A DNA stretch of 64,000 nucleotides, from the NCBI GenBank assembly GCA_903907865.1, contig CAIVPR010000027.1:35439-99438 (forward strand). The letters are read 5' to 3'. Each line of letters starts with the position of its first letter. Position 1 is the stretch's first letter. The notes below the pieces were generated by a model. That model was not told the origin of the DNA, made no database searches, and worked only from the letters and a program-made list of their open reading frames with translations. Shown here piece by piece: positions 45,423-53,295 of the stretch. This DNA is from an uncultured Acidobacteriia bacterium. GTDB taxonomy: Bacteria; Acidobacteriota; Terriglobia; Bryobacterales; Bryobacteraceae. The position numbers and the translations under genes are program-made.

Positions 45423-45941
45423 CTAGTTGGCCGGGGCTTGGGACGGAGCGAGCACCAGCGCCTCGGAGCGCAGGTGCGCCAAGGCGTTGACCAAGCCGGA
45501 GCAGTCGACCGCACCGACGCCGAACCGGTATAGGGTCAGGCTCAATTCAATCCGGCAGAGGGCGTAGGCGAACGAGAATTGGTAGCGGTACAACGCCGCA
45601 GCCAAATCGGGACGGTCCATTTGGGAACTGACCATTGCGGCGCGCACGGCGGACAACAAACGGCCGTAATCCTTCGTGATGCAACGGAGGTAGTCCCGGA
45701 AAATCTGGATTCGTTCCCGGCGCAAGGTTGTTGCCAAAGCGCCTCCAGCCAATTGAAGGTCATCGGACGAGAGGAGCCTCAGCATGGGCCGGTACCTCTC
45801 GGCGTCTGCGGGTTGGAGCGACTGGTGGTCGCTTTCAACCGCCAGAGCGGAAGCGTTCAGCCTGAGAAGCCTGGACGCGAAGTGCGCAGCCAGCGCGACA
45901 GCCGGCATCGTCATGAGAATGATTGTAAACAGCAGTAGCAT
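45423..45941 (-). CDS. Uncharacterised protein with one N-terminal membrane helix
   Basis: 172 residues from ATG 45941, chosen because AGGAGAG lies suitably upstream; a frame extension to 45992 lacks such a site. An N-terminal helix (MLLLFTIILMTMPAVALAAH) is followed by ~145 residues of mostly helical soluble domain (LRRERIQIFRDYLRCITKDY, LYRYQFSFAYALCRIELSL). Such proteins seem to recur in Acidobacteria, but I know of no function. It lies 86 bp after the seven-helix protein gene on the same strand. Confidence 0.65.
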   Translation of the reverse strand: MLLLFTIILMTMPAVALAAHFASRLLRLNASALAVESDHQSLQPADAERYRPMLRLLSSDDLQLAGGALATTLRRERIQIFRDYLRCITKDYGRLLSAVRAAMVSSQMDRPDLAAALYRYQFSFAYALCRIELSLTLYRFGVGAVDCSGLVNALAHLRSEALVLAPSQAPAN

Positions 45942-46027
45942 CGAGATGTTCTCTCCTGATAATTGTCCTGAGAATACCTGATCCTGAGACAAAATGCAAG
46001 GGTTAAGCGTAAGGAATTTTTAACGCA

Positions 46028-46795
46028 TTACCGGCGACCAGCGCGGGAAAGGAGCTTGTCGAAAGAATCGAGCTGTTGGAGGAGGGCGGCTTCCTCGGGC
46101 GTCGTGAAATCGTCGGGGGATCGTCTCCGCTCCACGAAGGACTCCTCAGGGCGCAAGAGGAGGGCCCACCCCACCAAACACAGCGTTTCGATCGCCAATT
46201 GGAAGGTGTCGGCACGGGCCGAGTGAAGCTTGGGGGCCAAAGTCCTGAAGAGCTGCTGGACGGATTGGGAGAGGAAGATCGCGCTAAAAAATCCGCAGGA
46301 TACGTACTTGTTGTGGTGCAGCTTGAGGGGGTAGTGGGACAGGAACAGGAGGAGCGATACGATCACGACTGCCAAGCTGAAGAGGATCGACCGCTCGATG
46401 ATGAAGATGTAGTAGAGCCCATGTTTTGCCACTCCGCCGCGCCAGAAGGCTGCTGTGACCAAGAGGGAAACGGCGATCGACACAGCGACAGCACCCAGCA
46501 TCGTCCACCTGCAGGCGGTGCGGATGCCTGGGTACGCCGCCATCGAGAGAGAAATCATCTCGCGGACTGCCGCGATACTCGCAATCCATGCTACCGGCAT
46601 GGCAAGGAGGTAGACCCAAAAATAGGCTGCGGACTCCGGGGAAAAGGCGTTCAAGAGAAAAGAACCCAGAGACACGTCGATAAGGAAGAACAACAGGCCT
46701 GGTTGACGTTTACCGATGCCAAGTGCCATGAGCCGGGCGGCGGCTATTGCCGCTGTCGCACCCTGGAGATACTGCGCCCCTATCTCGAAGCTCAT
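46028..46795 (-). CDS. Uncharacterised seven-helix membrane protein
   Basis: 255 residues. About seven hydrophobic segments can be counted: GATAAIAAARLMALGI, LLFFLIDVSLGSFLLNAF, FWVYLLAMPVAWIASIAAV, MLGAVAVSIAVSLLVTAAF, YYIFIIERSILFSLAVVIV, CGFFSAIFLSQSVQQLF and LAIETLCLVGWALLL. A charged 40-residue tail (ERRRSPDDFTTPEEAALLQQ) ends the protein. No family recognised. It lies 126 bp downstream of two tandem secreted-peptide genes on the same strand. A receptor or export role for those peptides would be possible, but that is only positional inference. Confidence 0.65.
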   Translation of the reverse strand: MSFEIGAQYLQGATAAIAAARLMALGIGKRQPGLLFFLIDVSLGSFLLNAFSPESAAYFWVYLLAMPVAWIASIAAVREMISLSMAAYPGIRTACRWTMLGAVAVSIAVSLLVTAAFWRGGVAKHGLYYIFIIERSILFSLAVVIVSLLLFLSHYPLKLHHNKYVSCGFFSAIFLSQSVQQLFRTLAPKLHSARADTFQLAIETLCLVGWALLLRPEESFVERRRSPDDFTTPEEAALLQQLDSFDKLLSRAGRR

Positions 46796-46921
46796 CCCGC
46801 GTAGGTTGCCCCTTTCACCACGCCAACCGAGTCCCGATTATAGCAGGAAAGTTGGACAACCGTGTGCAGGCGGACCCTGCGACTCGAGAACGGGAGACGG
46901 CGGATGAATCCGGTCCGCGCC

Positions 46922-47035
46922 TTAGCGCACGAACGGGCAATGGTCGCCGCACTGCGGACCGACGTAGGCGTTGGCAGCGCCGCTCGCGACGAGGGCGGAA
47001 ACGGTCAGGACGGCGATGGTGATGAATTTACGCAT
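46922..47035 (-). CDS. Secreted micro-peptide, copy 1 (37 residues)
   Basis: Too short for usual gene callers. TAGGAG lies 12 bp before the ATG at 47035. The first 23 residues are a textbook signal peptide: MRK, hydrophobic FITIAVLTVSALVASG, then AANA with an A-x-A cleavage site. The predicted mature peptide is YVGPQCGDHCPFVR, 14 residues with a C-x3-C pair able to form a small disulfide loop. A near-identical gene lies 79 bp upstream. Conservation of the mature part and the two well-placed ribosome binding sites argue for real genes. Function unknown: pheromone, antimicrobial or metal-binding peptide are all possible. Confidence 0.7.
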   Translation of the reverse strand: MRKFITIAVLTVSALVASGAANAYVGPQCGDHCPFVR

Positions 47036-47114
47036 GGGATATTGGCTCCTAAGTTTTGTCAATGGTCTCGTTGATGCCTGCTGGCAGGCTGGTTCTGACG
47101 CCGGTTCCCAGCGC

Positions 47115-47228
47115 CTAGCGCACGAACGGGCAGTTGTCGCCGCACTGCGGACCGACGTAGGCGTTGGCCGCGCCGCTCACGGCGAGGGCGGAAACGGTCA
47201 GGACGAGGATGGTGATGAGTTTGCGCAT
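47115..47228 (-). CDS. Secreted micro-peptide, copy 2 (37 residues)
   Basis: It has AAGGAG nine bases before the ATG at 47228. The signal peptide MRKLITILVLTVSALAVSG plus AANA precedes a mature peptide YVGPQCGDNCPFVR. It differs from copy 1 by one residue in the mature part (Asn for His) and a few hydrophobic residues in the signal; the DNA is about 90% identical. An inverted repeat GCCTGC-TG-GCAGGC at 47076-47089 lies between the two copies and could partly uncouple their expression. Confidence 0.7.
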   Translation of the reverse strand: MRKLITILVLTVSALAVSGAANAYVGPQCGDNCPFVR

Positions 47229-47402
47229 TGGTAGAATCTCCTTGAGTGTTCTTTGGGGTACAACTGGAGTCTACGCAAGCTGGCTACCGAATTGTGTCCG
47301 CGCCATTAAAAGTCTCGAAAACGGAACGTGGACAATGGGAATTTCGTGTCTAGCCGCCAGGAAAACCACGGTGAAGCGGTTCCGGCACCGGAAGGAGCAA
47401 GA

Positions 47403-47843
47403 GTGAGTCGCGCACGGCTGGGACTGGCCGAGGAGTCGTGGAACAGGACCCTCGGGCGGATCCCGACGACTCTCGGACGTTTGGCGTACCTCGCCTCTTT
47501 GCGGAATCCGAACACGGGGGCATATGTCCATTTTGGCCTTGCCCAACGGGCGGGGGCCGCGGAAGTGGACCGCATCGCGCGCCAGAGCCACGCGTCGGTC
47601 TTCCAACAATGGCTCCAGTTCGACCTGCGCAGCCAAAAGGACGACTTGGAGACCTATCTGACGGAACAGGAGGGCGACCGCACGACCGTCATCGCCACGT
47701 GGTCCAGACTTCCGCCGTTTGCGGCGTGGATGCCGGCGGAGACCCGCGACGTCGAACGCCGTCTCTTCGAGTCCGATCTTCGCGTGGTACTGGAACTGGT
47801 TAGGAGCGAGTGTGGCGTCGAGCCTCGGGATCCAGACTCATAG
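47403..47843 (+). CDS. Uncharacterised conserved protein
   Basis: 146 residues from GTG 47403, chosen because GGAAGGAG lies five bases upstream; an earlier in-frame GTG at 47328 would add 25 low-complexity residues. Sequence: WNRTLGRIPTTLGRLAYLAS followed by LRNPNTGAYVHFGLAQ, an all-helical soluble protein with no signal peptide. I believe similar proteins are found in other Acidobacteria, but no function is known. It is divergent from the micro-peptide genes and overlaps the 3' end of the convergent regulator gene by 44 bp. Confidence 0.65.
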   Translation: MSRARLGLAEESWNRTLGRIPTTLGRLAYLASLRNPNTGAYVHFGLAQRAGAAEVDRIARQSHASVFQQWLQFDLRSQKDDLETYLTEQEGDRTTVIATWSRLPPFAAWMPAETRDVERRLFESDLRVVLELVRSECGVEPRDPDS

Positions 47844-48576
47844 CGACCCCGACCACTTGCCCGACCACGTCAATCTCGTCCACCGGAAACGTCAGCACCG
47901 GTTCCTCCGACGAGGGATCCGGAATCAGGCTGAGCATGCCGTTGGTCACACTGCACCAACGGCAGTAGTAGCCGTCGCGGTGTTCGAGGAAGTAGATCGG
48001 CCGCTCGGCTTGGTTCCGCCAGCCGCCATTTTGGATTCGGCGCTTCGAATCGTCGATGACCAGCAGGGACCCGGCAGGGATTGCCGGATTCATGCCCCAA
48101 TCCTGCGTGCCGACGAACCCGTACCGGTACCTCTTCAGATCCATCCCGCCCACGAGGGCCAGGGGGAGCTTGCCCCACCGTTGGACCACCTCGCTCACGA
48201 AGAACGTGCGCCGAAGGTCGATTCCGGGGTCCATCGAGATGGGAAGCATCACTTCCGCGCCCTCGGGGTTGAACTTGACGGCGTGGGTCTTCTCGATGTC
48301 GATCACGCCCGCATCGGCAGCCATGGAGTCCACCGGAATGCCGAACCAGCTCAGCACTTCCACCAAGTCCAGCCGGTAGATGCAGCAAAGCGAGTAAAGT
48401 CTATAGATGGAGGGCAGAGTGCCATGCGACTCGATATCGGAAAGGCGGCTGATCAGGACGGCGAAGTCGGGGTTGCCATGGCGTTCGGCAATCTGCTGGC
48501 TCGCTTGCTCCACGTCGCGAAAACGGAGGCTCAGCCTCTCTCTAACTTTCCGCAACCGCTGTCCGGCGTCGTCCAT
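47800..48576 (-). CDS. XRE-family regulator with degenerate S24/LexA-like domain
   Basis: 258 residues from ATG 48576 (MDDAGQRLRKVRERLSLRFR). The N-terminal helix-turn-helix of XRE type contains ISRLSDIESHGTLPSIYRLY. The C-terminal ~100 residues follow the S24 pattern (GSLLVIDDSKRR, RPIYFLEHRDGYYCRWC), yet the Ser of the usual D-S-M-x-P is Gly (DWGMNPAIPAG). The expected Lys also appears to be replaced. Self-cleavage like that of LexA or CI is therefore unlikely; the domain may only dimerise or bind a ligand. Confidence 0.75.
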   Translation of the reverse strand: MDDAGQRLRKVRERLSLRFRDVEQASQQIAERHGNPDFAVLISRLSDIESHGTLPSIYRLYSLCCIYRLDLVEVLSWFGIPVDSMAADAGVIDIEKTHAVKFNPEGAEVMLPISMDPGIDLRRTFFVSEVVQRWGKLPLALVGGMDLKRYRYGFVGTQDWGMNPAIPAGSLLVIDDSKRRIQNGGWRNQAERPIYFLEHRDGYYCRWCSVTNGMLSLIPDPSSEEPVLTFPVDEIDVVGQVVGVAMSLDPEARRHTRS

Positions 48577-48731
48577 GCTATGATCCTGTCTCGGGACGTG
48601 GATCGCAGGAGCGCCAGCCACGTGTCGTGCCTCTCTATGACGGGATTATACCGTTTTGCCTGTTCCCGGATCAACAAATCCGCCAAGCATTGTTCTGAAA
48701 TCGGAACAAAACTGGCCCCGGAGGCCTTCCC

Positions 48732-49370
48732 GTGCGGGTTGTAATTGGCGTCACGGGCGCCAGCGGGGCCATTTACCCCCTCAGACTGCTCAAACGGCTG
48801 GCGCGCCAGCCCGACGTGGAGGTGCATCTGGTCCTCAGCCGTGCCGGGGAGAAGACGCTTTTCCTCGAAACGGGGCATCTCGCCGCCGACCTGAAGTCGC
48901 TCGCCCACTACACTTGGCCCCTTGAGGATATCGGAGCCCCGATCGCGAGCGGCTCCTTCGGCATCGACGGCATGGTGGTGGCACCCTGCTCCATCCATAC
49001 GATGTCGGCGATCGCATACGGGATCAGCTCCAACCTGATCGTCCGGGCGGCCGACGTGGTGCTGAAGGAGCGGCGGCGACTGATTCTAATGGTCCGGGAG
49101 ACCCCGTTCCACCTCGGCCACCTCAGGACCATGACGGCCCTCTCGGAGATGGGGGCCATCATCGCGCCGCCCATTCCCGGCTTCTACAACCGGCCCGAGA
49201 CGGTGGAAGATCTCGTTGATTCCAGTGTAGATAGAATACTGGACCTCCTAGGACTGCCAGATCCAAGTATCCGGCGGTGGCAGGGCGCGCCGAAAGGTCC
49301 CCGACAGGTCCCGAAACTAGACCGGACTCCGACGGATCCCGACACGGAAGACTCCGGGGACGAGGAATAA
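48732..49370 (+). CDS. UbiX-like flavin prenyltransferase
   Basis: 212 residues starting with GTG 48732, with GGAGG upstream. It is a homo-oligomeric FMN-binding Cys decarboxylase-fold protein: RVVIGVTGASGAIYPLRLLK, MVVAPCSIHTMSAIAYGISS, VVLKERRRLILMVRETPFHL and HLRTMTALSEMGAIIAPPIP are all UbiX landmarks. UbiX makes prenylated FMN for UbiD-type decarboxylases; no ubiD gene is near. The last ~30 residues are charged and not part of the family. pheA follows after 5 bp. Confidence 0.92.
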   Translation: MRVVIGVTGASGAIYPLRLLKRLARQPDVEVHLVLSRAGEKTLFLETGHLAADLKSLAHYTWPLEDIGAPIASGSFGIDGMVVAPCSIHTMSAIAYGISSNLIVRAADVVLKERRRLILMVRETPFHLGHLRTMTALSEMGAIIAPPIPGFYNRPETVEDLVDSSVDRILDLLGLPDPSIRRWQGAPKGPRQVPKLDRTPTDPDTEDSGDEE

Positions 49371-49375
49371 CAACC

Positions 49376-50263
49376 ATGACGAACACCAGCGCAGCCCCGA
49401 TCCGGGTCGGGTTCCAAGGAGAACTGGGCGCCTTCAGCCAAGTGGCAACGCGCCAACTCGCGGGCGAAGAAGCGGTGCCGGTTCCCTTCCCCACCTTCCA
49501 GCAGGTCTTCGAGGCCGTGACAAACGGAACTTGTGACGCCGCAGCGATCCCGATAGAGAACACCTTACATGGTTCGATCCATGAAAATTACGACCACCTG
49601 CTGAAGTTCGACCTCGGCATCCGGGCGGAAACCTTCGTCCGGATCGTGCACAATCTGATCGCGCCTCCCGGCGTGAAGTTTGAGGACCTCACCAGGGTCT
49701 TTTCCCATCCGGTGGCTCTGGCCCAGTGCCTCCACTTCTTCGACGCCAACCCCCAGATCAAGAGGACGCCATATTACGATACGGCGGGAAGCGTCAAAAT
49801 GATCATGGAGGAATCGTTGAAGGACGCGGGAGCGATCGCGTCCGCCGCGGCCGCACCCATTTACGGGGCGACGATCCTCAAGACGTCCATCGAAGACGAC
49901 AGGCAGAACTTTACGAGGTTCTTCCTCCTCCGGCCCAACTCCGCGCCGCCGGAGCCAGCCCCGGCCATCGGCGTGAAGTACAAGACCACAATCGTGTTCA
50001 CGGTGAAGAACGTTCCCGGTGCCCTGTTCCGCAGTCTGGCCGCGCTGGCCCTCCGGGATCTCGACATGACCAAGATCGAGTCCCGGCCGTTGAGGGGCAA
50101 GCCTTGGGAGTACCTATTTTACCTGGACTTCATCGGATCCCCGGACGAGGCTCCGGCCCGGAACGCGCTGGGGCACTTGGCCGAGATGGCGGACATGCTC
50201 CGGGTGCTTGGCTCCTACCCGGCGGCCGGCTTCCAGGAGCCGGGGACCGGTCCGTCATACTGA
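49376..50263 (+). CDS. pheA: Prephenate dehydratase
   Basis: 295 residues from ATG 49376. Monofunctional enzyme of phenylalanine synthesis, converting prephenate to phenylpyruvate. Dehydratase landmarks: VGFQGELGAFSQVA, AAIPIENTLHGSI and the catalytic NFTRFFLL segment. The C-terminal ACT domain carries the Phe-binding ESRP motif (LDMTKIESRPLRGKPWEYLF) for feedback inhibition. No chorismate mutase domain is fused. It is tightly packed between ubiX-like and lon genes, likely one operon. Confidence 0.95.
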   Translation: MTNTSAAPIRVGFQGELGAFSQVATRQLAGEEAVPVPFPTFQQVFEAVTNGTCDAAAIPIENTLHGSIHENYDHLLKFDLGIRAETFVRIVHNLIAPPGVKFEDLTRVFSHPVALAQCLHFFDANPQIKRTPYYDTAGSVKMIMEESLKDAGAIASAAAAPIYGATILKTSIEDDRQNFTRFFLLRPNSAPPEPAPAIGVKYKTTIVFTVKNVPGALFRSLAALALRDLDMTKIESRPLRGKPWEYLFYLDFIGSPDEAPARNALGHLAEMADMLRVLGSYPAAGFQEPGTGPSY

Positions 50264-50267
50264 AAAC

Positions 50268-52781
50268 ATGGACACGACGGACAACGCCCCGGTGGACGCT
50301 GTCGCAACAGAGACCGACGCGGGGATTGAAGTACAAGCTCCAGCCCCGGAAGAGGTCGACGTTGCGGCAAGTACTGACATTGCCGGGCAGACAGAGGACG
50401 AGGTCAAGTTGGAGTCGGCACCTGACGCCGTCGCCCACGCTCCGGTCGAGCTGGAGGAACTGCCCATCCTGGCGGTCCGCGATACGGTCCTGTTCCCCAA
50501 TGCGCTGCTCCCCTTGAGCGTAGGCCGCCCCGCGTCGATCGCCCTGGTCGAATCGCTGGGTGAAAGCCGCATGATCGGCGTGGTCTCCCAGATCGACCCC
50601 CGGGTCGACGCCCCGGAGAACGCCGAACTCCACCACACCGGCACCGTCGCCATCGTCCACAAGGTGGTTCGGATGCGCGAAGGCCAACTCTTGTTCTGCG
50701 AAGGCGTGGCGCGGATGCGGACCATCGAGTACACCGCCTCCGAGCCCTTCCCCCGAGCCCGGATCGAGCGGTTCGCGGAAGTGGAACCGGAGATCACCCC
50801 GGAACTGACGGCGCTACGCCAAAACGTCCTCTCCGAGTTCTCACAGCTCATCGCGGCCAGCCCCAACATCTCGGACGAGGTCTCGTCCGCCGCCGGCAGC
50901 ATCGACGAGATCGGGCGACTGGCCGACTTCATCGCGGGCACGCTGCCCAACCTCGGACATGCCGAACGGCAGTCGGTGCTCGAACAGACCGAGCCCGTCA
51001 AGCGGCTCGACTACATCAACCGCCAGTTGGCGCGCGAGGTGGAGTTGCTCGAACTGCGGCAGAAGATCCAGTCGCAGGTCGAAGGCCAACTGTCCCGCAG
51101 CCAGCGCGAGTTCTACCTGCGCGAGCAGCTCAAGGCGATCCAGAAAGAGCTGGGCGAGGGCGAGGACCGCGAACAGGAGACAGAGGAGTTCCGCGCCAAG
51201 ATCGAAAAGGCAGGGATGCCGGACCAAGTCAAGGAAGAGGCGCTCAAGGAGCTTACGCGCTTCTCCCGCATCACGCCGATGTCGCCCGAGCACAACGTGG
51301 CCCGCACGTGGCTCGAATGGATGGTGGCCCTGCCATGGGGCACCTCCTCGGGCGAGGCGGTCGACGTCCGCCGCGCCGCCGAGATCCTCGACGAGGACCA
51401 CTACGACCTCGAAAAGGTCAAGAACCGCATCCTCGACTTCCTGGCCGTCATGCAGCTGAAGCCGAAGCTCAAGGGCCCGATCCTGTGCTTCGTGGGACCT
51501 CCAGGCGTCGGCAAGACCTCGCTGGGCCGGTCGATCGCGCGCGCCCTGGGGCGCAAGTTCCAGCGCATCTCGATGGGAGGCATGCACGACGAGGCCGAGA
51601 TCCGGGGCCATCGCCGCACCTATATAGGCGCGCTGCCGGGCCAGATCATCCAATCGCTGCGCCGCGCCGGGGCAAACGACCCCGTGATCATCCTGGACGA
51701 GGTTGACAAGCTGGGGCGCGACTTCCGGGGCGACCCGTCGGCGGCGCTGCTGGAGGTCCTCGACCCCGAACAGAACGCGACCTTCCGCGACAACTACCTC
51801 GACCAACCGTTCGACCTGTCGCGGGTCCTGTTCATCACCACCGCCAACGTCCTGGACACCGTCCCGGACGCACTGCGGGACCGCATGGAGATCATCCAGC
51901 TCCAAGGCTACACGGAGCAGGAGAAGGTCATCATTGCCTTCCGCTACCTGATCCCCAAGCAGCAGGCGGAGAACGGACTGGGCGAGGAACGACCCCTCGA
52001 GTTCGAGGACGACGCCGTACGGTTCCTGGTACGGCGGTACACCCGCGAGGCGGGCGTGCGCAACATGGAGCGCGAGATCGGATCGGTCTGCCGAAAGGTG
52101 GCACGCCGGTATGCCGAGGGCAAGGAGCCCGTCACGGTGGTGACGGCGGCCTTGGTCGAGGAGTTCCTCGGCGCGCCCCGGTTCCGGCCCGACACGGAGG
52201 TCGCAGAGCGGACGCGGCGTCCCGGGGTGGCGGTCGGGCTGGCTTGGACCGCGTCGGGCGGCGACGTCCTATTCATCGAGGCGGGCAAGATGCCGGGTGC
52301 CAAAGGCCTAATGATGACAGGGCAACTGGGATCGGTCATGCAGGAGTCGGTGCAGGCCGCGCTCACATGGGTCAGGTCCAACGCGGCCAAGCTGGGCATC
52401 GACCCAGAGGTGTTCAAAACCAACGACATCCACGTGCACGTTCCGGCGGGGGCGATCCCGAAAGACGGTCCGTCGGCGGGCGTCACCATGGCTACGGCCC
52501 TGCTCTCGCTGCTCACCGACCGGCGCGTCAAGGAGAACCTCGCCATGACGGGCGAGATCACGCTGACCGGGCAAGTGCTGCCGGTCGGCGGGATCAAGGA
52601 GAAGGTCCTTGCGGCCCGCCGCTGCGGCGTGACCGAGTTAATCCTCCCGGCTGACAACGAGGTTAACGTGAAGGAGGATCTGAAGGCCGAGCAACTGGGC
52701 GGCATGACGATCCACTACGTATCGAGCATGGACCAGCTGGCACCCTTGGCCATCGAGGGACCAGCACCGGCAGCCCGCTAG
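50268..52781 (+). CDS. lon: ATP-dependent Lon protease
   Basis: 837 residues from ATG 50268; an earlier start would overlap pheA. LON-N substrate domain begins at [23 protein letters not shown]+ domain with Walker [14 protein letters not shown] and Walker [12 protein letters not shown], protease domain with catalytic Ser in [15 protein letters not shown] and Lys in [12 protein letters not shown]. About 60 residues precede the LON-N domain and are acidic and low in complexity, longer than usual. It degrades misfolded and regulatory proteins. Confidence 0.96.
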   Translation: MDTTDNAPVDAVATETDAGIEVQAPAPEEVDVAASTDIAGQTEDEVKLESAPDAVAHAPVELEELPILAVRDTVLFPNALLPLSVGRPASIALVESLGESRMIGVVSQIDPRVDAPENAELHHTGTVAIVHKVVRMREGQLLFCEGVARMRTIEYTASEPFPRARIERFAEVEPEITPELTALRQNVLSEFSQLIAASPNISDEVSSAAGSIDEIGRLADFIAGTLPNLGHAERQSVLEQTEPVKRLDYINRQLAREVELLELRQKIQSQVEGQLSRSQREFYLREQLKAIQKELGEGEDREQETEEFRAKIEKAGMPDQVKEEALKELTRFSRITPMSPEHNVARTWLEWMVALPWGTSSGEAVDVRRAAEILDEDHYDLEKVKNRILDFLAVMQLKPKLKGPILCFVGPPGVGKTSLGRSIARALGRKFQRISMGGMHDEAEIRGHRRTYIGALPGQIIQSLRRAGANDPVIILDEVDKLGRDFRGDPSAALLEVLDPEQNATFRDNYLDQPFDLSRVLFITTANVLDTVPDALRDRMEIIQLQGYTEQEKVIIAFRYLIPKQQAENGLGEERPLEFEDDAVRFLVRRYTREAGVRNMEREIGSVCRKVARRYAEGKEPVTVVTAALVEEFLGAPRFRPDTEVAERTRRPGVAVGLAWTASGGDVLFIEAGKMPGAKGLMMTGQLGSVMQESVQAALTWVRSNAAKLGIDPEVFKTNDIHVHVPAGAIPKDGPSAGVTMATALLSLLTDRRVKENLAMTGEITLTGQVLPVGGIKEKVLAARRCGVTELILPADNEVNVKEDLKAEQLGGMTIHYVSSMDQLAPLAIEGPAPAAR

Positions 52782-53173
52782 CCGACCGGGAAGTAGGTCC
52801 GCAGGAAGGCGGCTGCGTGGTCCGAGATACCCGCGATCTTGTTGGTGGCCTGCCGATACAGGTGGCGGGCGAGCTCGGTCTGTGGCTGCCCGTCTGTAAG
52901 TTCGCGGAACGGGGCTAGTTCCCGGCGTCCCAAGCTGCCTTGGGCGGAGCCCGTGCGGCGGACTTGGATCCGAACGCGGATGCCCGGCCCGCGTTCGGCC
53001 CACGTCACGACCCCTTTGGCCACCAAGCCCACACCACCTTGGTGGTCGGACGAGAAGATAAAGATCTCGTCCCCGGCGGAGACCTTGTTGCCGCCGTACA
53101 TGGTTTTCTCATCGAATGAAAACAGCTCCGCCGCCGGGTCGGAGACGGGTGCGGCCTTGACAACGTAGGGCAT
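52778..53173 (-). CDS. Uncharacterised small soluble protein
   Basis: 131 residues from ATG 53173 (MPYVVKAAPVSDPAAELFSF); the frame continues upstream without similarity. Features: DEKTMYGGNKVSAGDEIFIF, GGVGLVAKGVVTWAERG and RRELAPFRELTDGQPQTELA. The beta-rich centre with GDEIFIF...GLVAKGVV recalls EVE/PUA-like modified-base-binding folds, which is a guess from pattern. Similar proteins may occur in Proteobacteria. It converges on lon with a 4 bp overlap of the 3' ends. Confidence 0.65.
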   Translation of the reverse strand: MPYVVKAAPVSDPAAELFSFDEKTMYGGNKVSAGDEIFIFSSDHQGGVGLVAKGVVTWAERGPGIRVRIQVRRTGSAQGSLGRRELAPFRELTDGQPQTELARHLYRQATNKIAGISDHAAAFLRTYFPVG

Positions 53174-53203
53174 AGTTTGTAGCAGCGGAGCCGCAACCAA
53201 ATC

Positions 53204-53259
53204 CGCGCCTTTAGGGCGCGTGGCGGTGTCGGCGACCCCGCCGCAGGTTGGCAACCTGC
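53204..53259. repeat. Two neighbouring inverted repeats between genes
   Basis: CGCGCC/GGCGCG at 53204-53220 and GCAGGTT/AACCTGC at 53243-53259. Neither is followed by a T-run on the strand of the receptor gene, so they are not clear terminators. They may be an intergenic REP-like element. Confidence 0.4.
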
Positions 53260-53295
53260 CCCACAAATGCGGGTGCGGGTAGGTAGTACACAGAC

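Noticed and set aside
47076..47089. GCCTGC-TG-GCAGGC inverted repeat considered as a terminator
   Set aside because: The stem is only 6 bp and no T-run follows on the peptide-gene strand; noted only as a possible weak attenuator between the two peptide genes.
53243..53259. Inverted repeat considered as terminator of the receptor gene
   Set aside because: On the reverse strand it is followed by a GC-rich stretch, not by T residues.
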